Assembly: GCA_023362775.1 (NCBI GenBank)
Contig: JALMGJ010000002.1
Span: 61,554,914 to 61,618,913, forward strand
DNA length: 64,000 bases
Direction of reading: 5' to 3'
From: Charina bottae
Lineage: Eukaryota; Chordata; Lepidosauria; Squamata; Charinaidae
The notes under the pieces were generated by a model. That model did not search any database and was not told the DNA's origin. It was given only the letters and a program-made list of their open reading frames with translations. Each line of letters begins with the position of its first letter. Position 1 is the first letter of the stretch. Both the position numbers and the translations under genes were made by a program. Of this stretch, positions 45,327 to 55,370 are shown piece by piece.

Positions 45327-45445
45327 ATTGCAACTTTAAGATGTATGGATTTCAACTCCCAGAATACTCCAGCCAGCATGCTGGCTAGGGAATTCTGGGA
45401 GTTGAAGTTCACACATCTTAAAGTTGCCAAGGTTGGGAAACACTG
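45327..45445. mobile_element. Foldback hAT MITE, copy 3, left end degraded
   Basis: CAACTTTAAGATGTATGGAT... folds back on GAAGTTCACACATCTTAAAG...GGAAACACTG around CCAGCCAGCATGCTGGCTAG. The left end is too decayed to identify a TSD. Confidence 0.75.
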
Positions 45446-46744
45446 ATCTAATATATATTGCCATCATAATAAATAGTCACAGATAACTGTATCCTCCATG
45501 AATTTGTCTGATTCTGATTTATTATTAAAACTCCTATAAACGATGTCGGTGGAGAACCATAGAGATGCTCTTGGAGAAAGAATGTGGCAGTTACTTATAT
45601 GGACTCTTCTCTGGCTTATCAGGTTGCCTGACCAATGCATGCATCAGTGGCAAGGGGAGGGGGCAACAGTGCTGTTTTGATGAAGATTCCTTAATTCTCT
45701 CACAAATTAGCAAATGCAGAAGCAGGATTTGTCGCTGCATGTGTGGAGCTGAGTGCTACTTTGCACACCCATATATTTTTCTAGAGCATTTTCCTCCTAG
45801 CAATTCTTCATGTCATGTGGATAATGGCTTCTGAAACTAAAAATCACAGCTTTTCATGGCAGAAATCTGTATGTCTTGTGACATCCAGTCCCATGCGAAT
45901 CAATCCCAAGAAAGATACTGTGAGTTAATAGACCATATTAAACACCGAGACAATTATAATTTAATTGGACCTTTCAGCTTTTGGGGAACTGAATATAAAA
46001 TTTTGAAGCTTTAACGTATGTACTTCCACTCTAAACAAGATGGTGCTGTAGAACAATGTAACTATGCATGTTAGTCAAAAACTAAGAGAAGAGAATTACA
46101 CGTAGCCTTTTTTAAAGCTTTCAGATACCATTTTATAACATTATAGGAAAATATTTCTGGAGGCTATCAGATTTTAGCTTGTCTCTTGCAATTTGTTTGA
46201 TGCATGGGCAAAGGGGCCCAGTAGTGAGAAAAAACATTTGATTTTAAGGGTAGCTGAGTGTGGCTTAAAGGCAGAGCAAGATTTATGCATACTGGCAAGA
46301 GGAAAATGTTCTAAAAAAGATTTGGCTAGTGGTGTTTGGGATCCATTTTTCTCTGCCTGAGAGAGAGACAGCCTGTCACTGTGCATCAGGTTGTTGTTAG
46401 AAATCCTATCTTTCTGTACAGGGCTATAGGCATTTAATTGGTTTATGTACCCAATGGTTCCTACTTTCCTGCTCAGTAATACATTTTATAAAGAACTGAT
46501 AGTCTGAACAGCCTGTAGTATTCTAATGCTCAATCACGATTTGATGTCAATACTGACTGATGGAAGTATCTATAGCTGCCCAGATTGATCTGCTTTTACA
46601 ATTTTATTTTATTATTTATGTATTTAAGTAAGATCTTTGAGAGTAGCAAGGAAGCTATCCAACACAATGGGTTGGATCCAAACTTGCTCATATTCAGAGT
46701 CATCTGTTGAAATAAATGGGATTTACTAATTTAATGTCACAACA
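45446..46744. other. AT-rich unique stretch
   Basis: No element or exon recognised. The CAGTGATC-type hAT end at 45,441 belongs to the preceding feature. Confidence 0.45.
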
Positions 46745-46995
46745 GGTGGCAGCACCCACTTGACCTCAGATGATCTGGAGAAAGGTAAAGTCAGACCTGG
46801 TTAGATTTAGATAGGAGACAACCAGGAAATCCCATGGACAATAGGAGATCCCAGGACTATACACTATATTTGGACTTTGAAAAAAAATGTCCTGCAAGAA
46901 GACAATGGCAAACCTGACTTCTCTATTGTTGCCAAGAAGGCAATATGAATACAGTCATGCAGTCACCAGGAGCTGAGCTCTACTTGATAGAAACT
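46745..46995 (+). repeat. 5S rRNA-derived SINE, plus strand, diverged
   Basis: GATCTGGAGAAAGGTAAAGT, then CAGACCTGGTTAG, then GATAGGAGACAACCAGGAAATCCC (46,771-46,838) follow 5S rRNA (GGCCTGGTTAGTACTTGGAT, GGGAGACC, GGGAATACC) in order. The tail GCAATATGAATACAGTC... continues with a GCAAGAAGACAATGGCAAACC motif. Confidence 0.6.
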
Positions 46996-47942
46996 GGATC
47001 TTCTTTACTAATATAATCTCCATTTATTTCAGTATTTCTATTCTCAGTGGCTGGCTTCGCATATTGTGCTAGGCCATGCTTTGCTTAATTATGGCTGATT
47101 GGATACAACAAAATTGGCTGGGTTCATATAATATAACAGGCGCAAATTATCCTACTTTGGAGACATTTTGCAAAGACCTATCTCGCTGGAGAAGGCTCTA
47201 ATGCTGGGAAAGGTAGAAAGATAGAGAAGAAGAAGATGATCAACAGTAAGGTGGATGGACTCAGTTACAGTGGCAATGAGTGCACCGTTAGAAGACCTGA
47301 CAGACCGTGGCTTCCGGTGGGAATATGGCGGACTGCTTTGCCCGTGAGCTCCGTGGGCAGAACTGGCAATGTGGCAGTTTTTTGGGGCACAGGCTGGTTT
47401 CTCCTGTAGCCCAGAACGTTTTTCTGGACCAAGGAAAATGCTGGAATCGACCCATTTGTCCTCCAGATGGCAAGTTGTAGCTAGGAGATCGTGGACAGTG
47501 TGCATGATCGACGGGTAAGACTTCGCCGGGAGGCTGGGATTTCATCATTTCCGAGCTGCGCTGCAGGCCTTAAAGGGACAGTAAGCCCGGCCACCCATTT
47601 CTTAAACACCCAATTTATTGTTTTTTTCAGGTTTTTGTACTCTAAGAGAGGCTTTTCTACAGAAAGAAGAAGTGGACTCTCTTGGTGCTTATCATTATTT
47701 CTGGATTTAACTTTTAACTTTTTAAGTTTTGGCTTGTTTACCCATCTAAAGATTAAGGAGGACTGAGAATAAAGAATTGCCTTCCTGTTACTATTTTTGT
47801 ATTGAATTTGAAGGATTGATATTTGCCTACACGTTGGATTTGTTGCTTTGAATCTTCAGTTTTCTGTTCACTTCCTTTGGGATTTGCTTGTTAACGTACT
47901 TTCCCTTGTGCCAATTTTATTCGGAACTTTTCCGAATGAAAA

Positions 47943-48480
47943 ATGAAAAAGGAGGCTTTTTCAGAGTCCTGTTATGAGCCTGAGCAGACCTTCAAAGAGA
48001 TATTTTTAGAGTGTTGTCAACCCATTTTGCAGACTATTCAGGACTTTGGGGAAGAAATTACTTCTAAGCTGTGTTATCTGGCTGAAGATGCTATAGAGCA
48101 AGATGAAGATTTTAGTAAGGATGGAACTGATAACAAGACTGAAATAAAGCCAGACGAAGATTACATTTTGGTGGTGAAGTGGTTAAGGTGACAGTCTGAG
48201 TTGCAGTTAAGGAGAGCTGTTTTTCTGTGGGATTGTTATGACTTTCTGGGGAATTATGGGAGAGAAGAGAACTTGTTCTGTGGGAGTTTTTTTTTTTTTG
48301 CTGAGAAGTCTGAGTTTCTAAGGGGGGCAGTTGGGCTGTTTGATTCTTGCAACAAAAAAATTGCTGAGAAGTCTGAGATTTTAAGGGGGGCAGTTGGGCT
48401 ATTTGATTTTTGCAAGAAAGATGTCTTGGGTGTAATAGGGAGATATGTAAATACTCTGGTATACTTTGAGGTGGGGTAAA
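47943..48480 (+). pseudogene. ORF of L1-derived element B, with in-frame duplication and stop
   Basis: The frame begins MKKEAFSESC and ends early at TGA 48,189-48,191. A second frame continues with two tandem 63-bp units (48,300-48,362 and about 48,363-48,425) encoding AEKSEFLRGAVGLFDSCNKK and AEKSEILRGAVGLFDFC. Element A carries this block once. The remnant is acidic like the element A protein. A frameshift separates the two frames. No known domain. Confidence 0.5.
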
Positions 48481-48613
48481 ATTAAGAATGTGTAATTGGA
48501 TTGATAATGAGGTTATTATGATTTCATCTTTCTTTAATGATTTAGATTAAGATTTATTGGATTTTTAAAAGGTTTGTTTGATTTGTAAGATTTATAAGGT
48601 ATTCATAAGGTAT

Positions 48614-49112
48614 AATGGGACACGGTGGCTCAACAGGTTAAACTGCTGAGCTGTAGGCTGCAGATCAGAAGGTCTGCAGTTCGAACCCCGTGCAATGAGG
48701 TGAGCTCTCGTTGCTAGTCCCAGCTCCTGTCAACCCAACAGTTCGAAAGCTTTGCAAGCAGATAAATGGGTACCACCTTAAGTGGGCTAATTTGCTGGCG
48801 TCCTGTCGGGAAGTCGGCACCACCGGAGGAAAGGATCGGAGGAAGATCGAATGGCGGCGGTGACGACGGACCCGGATGCAACAGCTACAGGACGTCAGCA
48901 GCCGGCTCAAGGCATCCTGGGAATTGTAGTCCAGAGCCTGGAAGAGTCGGTTCCCTTACCCCCTCCCCTCACGCGCGGTAAAAATGGTGATTTGTAAAAA
49001 TTGTATAATTAATGTATATATATGCTTGGAAGCCGCCTAGAGTCCTCCATTAGGGAGGGGATAGGCGGGGTATAAATACCACAATAAATAAAAAAATAAA
49101 TAAAATAAATAA
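48614..49112 (+). mobile_element. Long tRNA-derived SINE (about 500 bp) with L2-like tail, copy 1
   Basis: The head reads GGGACACGGTGGCTCAACAGG with the B box GTTCGAACCCC (48,679-48,689), then a body with AACAGTTCGAAAGC and GTACCACCTTAAG. It ends with an L2-like tail CCGCCTAGAGTCC...GGGTATAAATACC and (AAAT)n. The body contains GGGAATTGTAGTCC. The inverted copy is at 63.4 kb. It lies within L1-derived element B. Confidence 0.85.
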
Positions 49113-49887
49113 TAATTGCTTGGTTTTTAGGTTTAATAGGATTAAGATAGTTGTAGTGTTATTAATTATAAAAGTAGACAATTTATATGTTTTTATAATT
49201 TGACTTTTATTATAGTGGACAGAAATATATAGAACAGCAGTGGGAAGGAAACAATTAAATAAATGTTGTCTTATGGGGGAGGGAAGTTGATTTAGAAATT
49301 TTTATAAATATACATATTTTTAAAGGGGAAGGAGCAATTGCATTAGTGATTTGTATACTGTATGTGTTAATGGAAAGATTTATAGAAATAATGTGATCTT
49401 AGTTTGATATAGAGTAAGGGATTGATTATGGAAATTGCTGTATATTCTTCCTGTTGAAAGTCGGAAGTCACCTTTCTATGTAATCTTTTAAAAAATTATT
49501 TTTTCTTTTGTTTCTCACTTTTCTTACTTTTTTTTCATTTGTAATTTTTTGCTTTTTTGTAGTTTTTATCTTTGCTTTAAACTCAATAAAATTCTTATGA
49601 AAAAAAAAGAAGACCAGGTTAGGGACAGATCATCATGGAGGAAATCTAGCTAAGTGGTTGCTAAGAGTCAACAATGACTTGATGGCATGTAATCAATCAA
49701 TAGAATATAACCCTTAAACCATAGTGGATGTACCATAATAGATGGGTTTATACAATTTGCTAAACCAAGTTGTACAAACCAACCAACATTGGCTTAGTGC
49801 AATGCATGAACACAGCCATCATGACTAATTATGGATCTAGCTGAATAGCCCATGTGAAATCTATTTCCACTGAGAAAAAAAGGGCTA

Positions 49888-50264
49888 CACAGGTAGTCCT
49901 TGCTTAATGGCCACTTGTTCAGTGACCGATCAAAGTTACAATGGTGCTGAATGAAGGGTACTTATGCCAGGTCCTCATAGTTGTGGCTGTTGCAGTGTCC
50001 CTGTGGTCACATGTTTGCCATTTGTGACCTCACTGAAGACTTCTGTCAAGCAAAGTCAATGGGGAAGCTGGCAGGAGGTCATAAATGGTGATCACATGAC
50101 CCAGGGATGCTGCGACCATGCAGGATTTGCCTAATGACAGCAACTGGGACTGCCAGAACTGCTGTCATAAGTCATCGCAGTCATTTGATATCACGCTTCA
50201 CAACTGCATTGCTTAGTGAAGGAGTTTCCGGTCCCAATTACCATCGGTAAATGAGGGCCACCTG
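49888..50264. mobile_element. Tigger-like (Tc1/mariner) MITE
   Basis: Left end CACAGGTAGTCCTTGCTTAAT, right end GGTAAATGAGGGCCACCTG: inverted ends with a flanking TA at 49,886-49,887 and 50,265-50,266. Internal motifs TTCAGTGACCG, CAAAGTTACAA, TCACATGACC and GTCATAAGTC match an abundant squamate repeat. No transposase. Confidence 0.75.
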
Positions 50265-50850
50265 TACTCTCAGCTTTGAAATAATAGATCTTAAATAGAT
50301 TATGCTTTCAGATTGGATCCTATAGAAATAGAGGGTGTTGCATAAGGGAAAAAAGCCTCTGGGACTGAGAACAGTTCATACATTTATATAGGAGAGATTC
50401 TACAACTATATGGCAGCCATATTTGCTGCAGAAACAGTGCTATTATTGTGGTTTTCTATAGCAGAGTGATCTAATTTCAGTAATGGACATATATCCTATG
50501 TAATTTGGTGCACAAAATTTGGAAGTCCATATGGATTGGATTTACATTACGAAGGCATAATATTTTAGGAATAATATATGATAAGAACATTAGCTAATCC
50601 CCACAGTTGAAGCTTGGATTATAAAATTGACAAAATTTGCAGAAATGGCAAAGCTGACAAGTTTGATCAGGAAAAAAAGACTTTTCTGAAAGACTGAAAA
50701 ACTTATATGGATTTTTGTTGAAAGAAGAAAAGAGTGAATTGATGATTTATGCAGAGTGAATTGATGATTTATGATTTGGAGATTAAAAAAAGTTAAAGAG
50801 GGAGGGGAAAGAGTTGTTGGAAATCTGGCAAATCAACATGCCTCATTTGC

Positions 50851-51174
50851 ATGCAGATGAGTTCATCAGCAAATGAGACAGGTGTAAAGGTGCAATGGCT
50901 CAAGTATTTACTTGAGGATCTGGGGGTTAATGATCCTGCTCCAATAAGAGTCTTTGAGGACAATCAAAGTTGTATAAGACTCTCTCTATCAAAGAAGGTG
51001 GGAGGGCAGACCAAACACATGGATGTTTGCTACCACATAATTAGAGAGGCACAGGAGACAAGACTAATACATTTGGAGTATTGTCCCTCAGATAGCATGA
51101 TTGCGGACATCCTTACAAAGCCACTTTCAAAGGGTGTCTACCAAGGCCTACGAAGTGAGTTAAATCTTGTGTAG
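50851..51174 (+). pseudogene. Ty1/copia RNase H region
   Basis: An open 107-codon frame reads the C-terminal part of a copia polyprotein: WLKYLLEDLG, DNQSCIRLSL, TKHMDVCYHIIRE, SMIADILTKPLSKG. Family motifs (DNQS, TKH.D, PSD...DILTKPL) are all visible. The start lies in the fused LTR, so the first residues are not native. The rest of the polyprotein (gag, protease, integrase, RT) is deleted. RNase H acts in the cytoplasmic replication of the element. The fragment itself is not functional. Confidence 0.85.
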
Positions 51175-51205
51175 GCATGATGCATGACTTTGATTTGAGA
51201 AGGGG

Positions 51206-51762
51206 TGTTGGAAATCCAGCAAATCAACATGCCTCATTTGCATGCAAATGAGTTCATCCCATGATGCAATTCTCCGTGTCTTTGAGGAAGTTGTTTTGTT
51301 GCCACTCCCACTTCCTCCTTCTCCCTTCATAGTTAGTCCTCTCTCTCATCTCTCCAGCTGAGAAGCAAGCATGCTCTTGCTTTCTCTCTCTCCATCTTAG
51401 GCCATGGATGGGCCTAGGAGATTTTCCCCCCTCTCTCCATGCAACCCTGGCAGCAAATTATGGCCAGGGGTCCACAAAGTTTAGGGACAGAAGAAGAACA
51501 AGGAGTCATCTTTCTGAACGAAAAAGTAACTGGACGAAGAATAAAATCAGTAAGCCTTTTTTTATTTACTTTTGAAACTACATTGTCTAAGTGTGTGATT
51601 CTTTATGCTTGGGAGGGCTAAAAGTGTAAGATCAATAGCCTGTATCTCTCTAACATGCTCACTGGCTCTGTTTTTAAATAATATTCTTTTTCTGTCCACA
51701 TGCTTACATTGCGTTAAGCTCTGTTCCATTCAGTGGTCCTAGCAGGCCACTAATGGCCTTCA
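51206..51762 (+). mobile_element. Copia 3' LTR
   Basis: TG...CA-type LTR of 557 bp: starts TGTTGGAAATCC and ends GGCCTTCA. Follows a purine-rich tract directly. TSD as for the whole element. Confidence 0.75.
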
Positions 51763-51984
51763 AGAGTAAGATGGCAACTACTCAATAGAAAGAAGGGCAG
51801 AAGTCATAATTCTATATTTTCTTTCTTTTTTTCTCTTTTACTTCTTTTCTCCCCCCCCATTTTCTATTTTCTATTTTCTATCTTCTTTTTCTTATTTTTC
51901 CTTTAAATTTTTATACTTTTATTGTATTCAAAAATTGTAATAAAAATAAATATAAAACAAAACAAAAAAGGACATTAGCTAATC

Positions 51985-53417
51985 AAGCAACTCCAGTGAT
52001 GCTGGCATAGTTCTAGCTGATTCACGGTTGTGACATAGGTTTTCAACCAATGCTATCTCTTGAATTCTGAAGCCTGCCTATTTCAATATCAACGTTTTAT
52101 TAATTCTGTGTCCTCCCTCTTTCCACTTACCTAAAAAGGTCTGCACAGTAGTAGATATTTTTAACAATTGATGTATTAATAAGTTCCTTTCATATAATTA
52201 GCAGTGGATTTATAATAGAGTAATAATTCATGTTAATGGAACAGTTTAAAGACAAATGCACTATTAAATGAATCATTTGCAGCTGAAAAAAATGGAAAAG
52301 TACTTTTGTTTTTAAAGTGATAGATGGGAATACTGAAAGTTTCAGCTGTTTGAGTCAGCTTCTGACAGATGATCTAATAGTGCTTGCCCAACTGAATCAA
52401 ATCAGTTTTACAATATGCAGTGCCCAGCAGTAAAGGAAGATGAAACCCTTAAGAGTTAAAACAAATGCAGGGGGGGAGGCGGACATACTTTTTCCTTTAT
52501 GCATTTTATTATTATGGTCAGAAATGCAAAATAGGACCATTTCCTGAATTTTTATAACTTAATTTTTTTGTGACAAAATGTGATATTTTGGTAAGGGAGG
52601 CTACCTCCTAGTTCCTGGGATGTGAGCAACAGGAAAGATGAGTTTTTGTTTTATTTTGAAAATATGATTTAAACTTAAGTCTATTCATGTATGAACATGG
52701 AAGAGGAATTAATACAGAAGTATGATTGATTTGATTGTTTATCTTGGATGATTGAAAAAAGATAAAGAGATTCATTGATACAAGGGTGAGGAAAAGTTCT
52801 GAGTGTGAGACAGAAAATTATTTGCTAGTTAAGAGTGCAGTAGAGTAGATCTTGGGGAAAAACAGACACAAAGAATAGGAAAGAAGTGAAAAAATGAGAT
52901 TAAATGTTGAATGTCTGCAGGAAGAAAAAGTATGAGTATTGTATAAAAATATTAGAAAACAGAGTAATCTTCCCAATAGAATGCATGAAAAATGGATGTA
53001 AGGCAAGAGGATGTGGAAGCTGTTAGGAACAGAGTGAAAAATTTATGTTACAAAATGGATCCAGAATTAAATTAAAGACCTTGACCACTATTATCTGGTT
53101 AACTTGGAGCCCCCAAAGATTTGGAAAATAATTATGTAAAATATATATTTGTTTGAACCATGAAAAATTATCTATGCCATCCAGATACTTCCATTTTTTA
53201 ACTACTAATATGTAATTTCCTTCAGAATTTAGACTGTAAAATTAGAAGGTGTTTTAACTGAAGTCACCAATACTCAGTCCTATGGCAGTGTGCTGTTGTA
53301 AGCCACTGTGAGTCTGTGAAGATTTAGCAGTGTACACATTTAACGACAACAATAACAATAATATCTGAGCTGCAAAAAAACAGATGATAACCAGATGGCA
53401 GCAATAAGTTAGAAGTT
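51985..53417. other. AT-rich unique stretch (possible old conserved sequence)
   Basis: No repeat. The segment at about 52,080-52,420 is unusually balanced in composition with several TAAT/ATTA cores and could be an ancient conserved non-coding element. This is a guess from composition only. Confidence 0.3.
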
Positions 53418-53982
53418 TGTGTCTCGCATGAGAAATATGAGAGCCCACGTGCAGGGTCCCAGAAGGGTCCAGAGGTCAAGACATGGTATGCCTAAGCAGA
53501 AAGACTTTCAGCTGTCTGTGTGGCCTTCTGAAGAGAGAGGCATGAATGGTGTCCACATGCACAACTCCATTCTGAAGAGGAGGGGGAGAGAAGGTTCCCC
53601 ATGTATCTAAAGGTTGATCCCTTAAAGGGATCCACTAAGGGACTGAGGAGGTGAGGGAAGCCTCTTGTGAGGCTCATTCCTGCTGTTGCTGTGGGAAGGG
53701 GGGGGCGTGTTTCACCACCTCTGAGCAAATGTGATGGAGCTGGGAGCTGAGGGAGTAGAGAGTACATTCCAGCCTGATAAGCATTCGCACAGCTTGGAGA
53801 GTGTGGGGGGGGGGGCGAGGAAGAAAGTTAGACTAGCACCGCCCTCGATTCCCAAGGGTATTTTCCCCCTTAGCTCAGTTTAGGAACCTTCAGTCTGGCA
53901 AGATTCTGTGTATGATAGAAACAATAAAGAAACTAGAGTTGAACTTCGACTCAGTGTTGTTTCTTCGCCAATTTCTCTGACA
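53418..53982. mobile_element. LTR-like segment, unproven
   Basis: It begins TGTGTCTCGC and ends TTTCTCTGACA, with CCACGTGCAGG, an AATAAA at 53,923-53,928 and GTTGAACTTCGACTCAGTG after it, the order of an LTR R/U5 region. No matching LTR or TSD found. Confidence 0.35.
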
Positions 53983-54199
53983 ACAAAAGGCCCATCGAAA
54001 CACCTTTCTTGAATTCTGGCTGTTCAACACCACTTGCCCAGTGGTGGTATCTGGGCTGCTACACACAGCACACATTAAAAAAAAATAGGTGGAGCTTCGA
54101 TTGCTATCTTGACTTTTCTTTGCTACCACCTGCAGATACCCCCAGGCTGCATAGTTGCCTCAGAGTGAAGACTGTTCAGTCTGCTTTCCTTGGGGTGTT
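53983..54199. other. Unclassified spacer before L1-derived element
   Basis: Short unique sequence ending in the left TSD (54,181-54,199) of the next element. Confidence 0.5.
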
Positions 54200-54868
54200 A
54201 TTTTTTAAAAAAATGCTTTTTATTAAAGAGTTTTACAATACTAAAAGATAATACAAACTGAAATCAGAAAAAAGAAAAGAATAGAAAGAAAACAAATACA
54301 AAGTGCCAAAGAAATATAGAAATAGAAATAGAAAAAAGAATATTTAAAAAAGCGACTCCCGATCTTCCTGGCAACAAATACAAGCAAATTAATATTTCCC
54401 CACCCCCTATGAAATTATATGCAAAGTTCACTTCTTCCCATAACAAATCCAAAAGTCATTGTCATTTCTGTCCAAGTGTTGGCAAAAAGTCCAAGGGTTT
54501 CTAGAATTTTATAAAAATATTTCTTATTTTAACCCTGATGAAACAAGCCAACTTTATATTCCTTTCTTTTGCTTCTGATAATCTTAATCTTTAATTAATC
54601 AAGTTGCTGTTGTAGGTTCGAATCTCCATTCAAACTTCCTTTCTGAGAAAGAGTCTACCATGGTTGAGAGCTTGATGGCTTTCCTCATCTCCTGCAGACC
54701 TGCAGGAGTGCTGTCCTGCGGTCTCCTCGCGAGGAGAAGCCATGTGGCGCACAAGTGAGCAATCTTTCATCTTCTCCTTGTCTAGAAAGGTTCTGTTGAA
54801 CCGAGCTTGCCACTGATCTTTTGGAGACATCTAGTTCACCATTTTCCTCACCCGGAAGTTGGCATTGC
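54200..54868 (-). mobile_element. L1-derived non-autonomous element C, minus strand
   Basis: A 19-bp TSD (CTGCTTTCCTTGGGGTGTT at 54,181-54,199 against a copy with two mismatches at 54,869-54,887). On the minus strand it starts near AACTTCCGGGTGAGGAAAATGG and ends AATAAAAAGCATTTTTTTAAA. The TTCCGG start resembles elements A and B, but the body differs (a 66-codon minus-strand ORF at 54,630-54,830). No reverse transcriptase. Confidence 0.65.
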
Positions 54869-55164
54869 CTGCTTTCTTTGGAGTGTTTTTTGAAAATTCT
54901 TCATAGTTCAGTTCATCAAAAAGAAGCCAAGTTTTATATTCCTATCTAGGAGGGCTTTTTCACTATTAGCTGATCATAGTTTTCAGATAGAAAAGAGATG
55001 AAAAGGTGAATGTCTGTATAAGAGTTTTTGAAAATCTGTGCAGGTTTTCAGATCGAAACAGAAATGTTCATCACCATGTTTCCTTTCTTTGTCAGAACTT
55101 TGCCTGTTGGTGAAGGCAGAGAGAATGGTTCAAAGAGGAAGGAGGAGGAGGAGGGGGGGGGGAG
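54869..55164. other. Unique spacer, partly GA-rich
   Basis: GGAGGAGGAGG run at 55,138-55,170 adjoins the next LINE fragment; no element. Confidence 0.5.
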
Positions 55165-55370
55165 AGGAAAGCCCATGCCAGAGCTTCCTGTTGGTCATCA
55201 CCATCCCCAGCTCCCCCATGGTTGAGTCCGTCACCTCCAGAATATCATCCATCCATCTTGCCCTTGGTCGGCCCCTCTTCCTTTTGCCTTCCACTTTCCC
55301 AAGCATCAGCTTCTTCTCCAGGGTATCCTGTCTTCGCATTATGTGGCCAAAGTACTTCAGTTTTGCCTTT
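55165..55370 (-). mobile_element. RTE-clade LINE, second lineage, minus-strand fragment
   Basis: Minus strand encodes MRRQDTLEKKLMLGKVEGKR and RARWMDDILEVTDSTMGELG, the same block as at 60.9 kb. Truncated at both ends and with the poly-purine tract at its 3' side. Non-functional. Confidence 0.85.

Larger units (their letters stand above)
47307..49608 (+). mobile_element. L1-derived non-autonomous element B, with poly(A)
   Basis: Starts GTGGCTTCCGGTGGGAATATGG like element A. Has the same leader, the same GGTTTGCTTG and TTATCATTATTTCTGGATT blocks, an ORF, and the 3' part TGAAAGTCGGAAGTCAC. Ends TTAAACTCAATAAAATTCTTATGAAAAAAAA, with AATAAA at 49,585-49,590. No reverse transcriptase. Flanking RTE sequence repeats only a few bases (AGACC), so the TSD is unclear. 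A SINE is inserted at 48,614-49,112. Confidence 0.6.
47145..49705 (+). mobile_element. RTE-like LINE 3' remnant split by L1-derived element B
   Basis: Left part 47,145-47,305 translates as SYFGDILQRPISLEKALMLG and QSTVRWMDSVTVAMSAPLEDLTD (degraded). The right part resumes at 49,612 with VRDRSSWRKSS-like text and ends TGACTTGATGGCATGTAATCAATCAAT. The clade (RTE) is inferred from the C-terminal block. The L1-derived element inserted into it. Confidence 0.65.
50815..51762 (+). mobile_element. Internally deleted Ty1/copia element
   Basis: The first 54 bases (TGTTGGAAATCTGGCAAATC...) repeat the start of the 3' LTR at 51,206, i.e. a truncated 5' LTR joined directly to the RNase H region. A purine tract (TTGAGAAGGGG) precedes the 3' LTR. 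A 5-bp TSD AGAGT lies at 50,810-50,814 and 51,763-51,767. Copia elements are comparatively rare in amniotes. Confidence 0.8.
50600..51971 (+). mobile_element. L1-like LINE 3' end, 5'-truncated, hosting a copia remnant
   Basis: A 13-bp TSD ACATTAGCTAATC lies at 50,587-50,599 and 51,972-51,984. The first part has frame remnants like L1 ORF2 C-terminus (LKLGLQ, NWQIEK text decayed) and, after the copia insertion, the T-rich tail TCTTTTACTTCTTTTC...AATAAAAATAAATATAAAAC. The coding part is destroyed. Confidence 0.75.
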
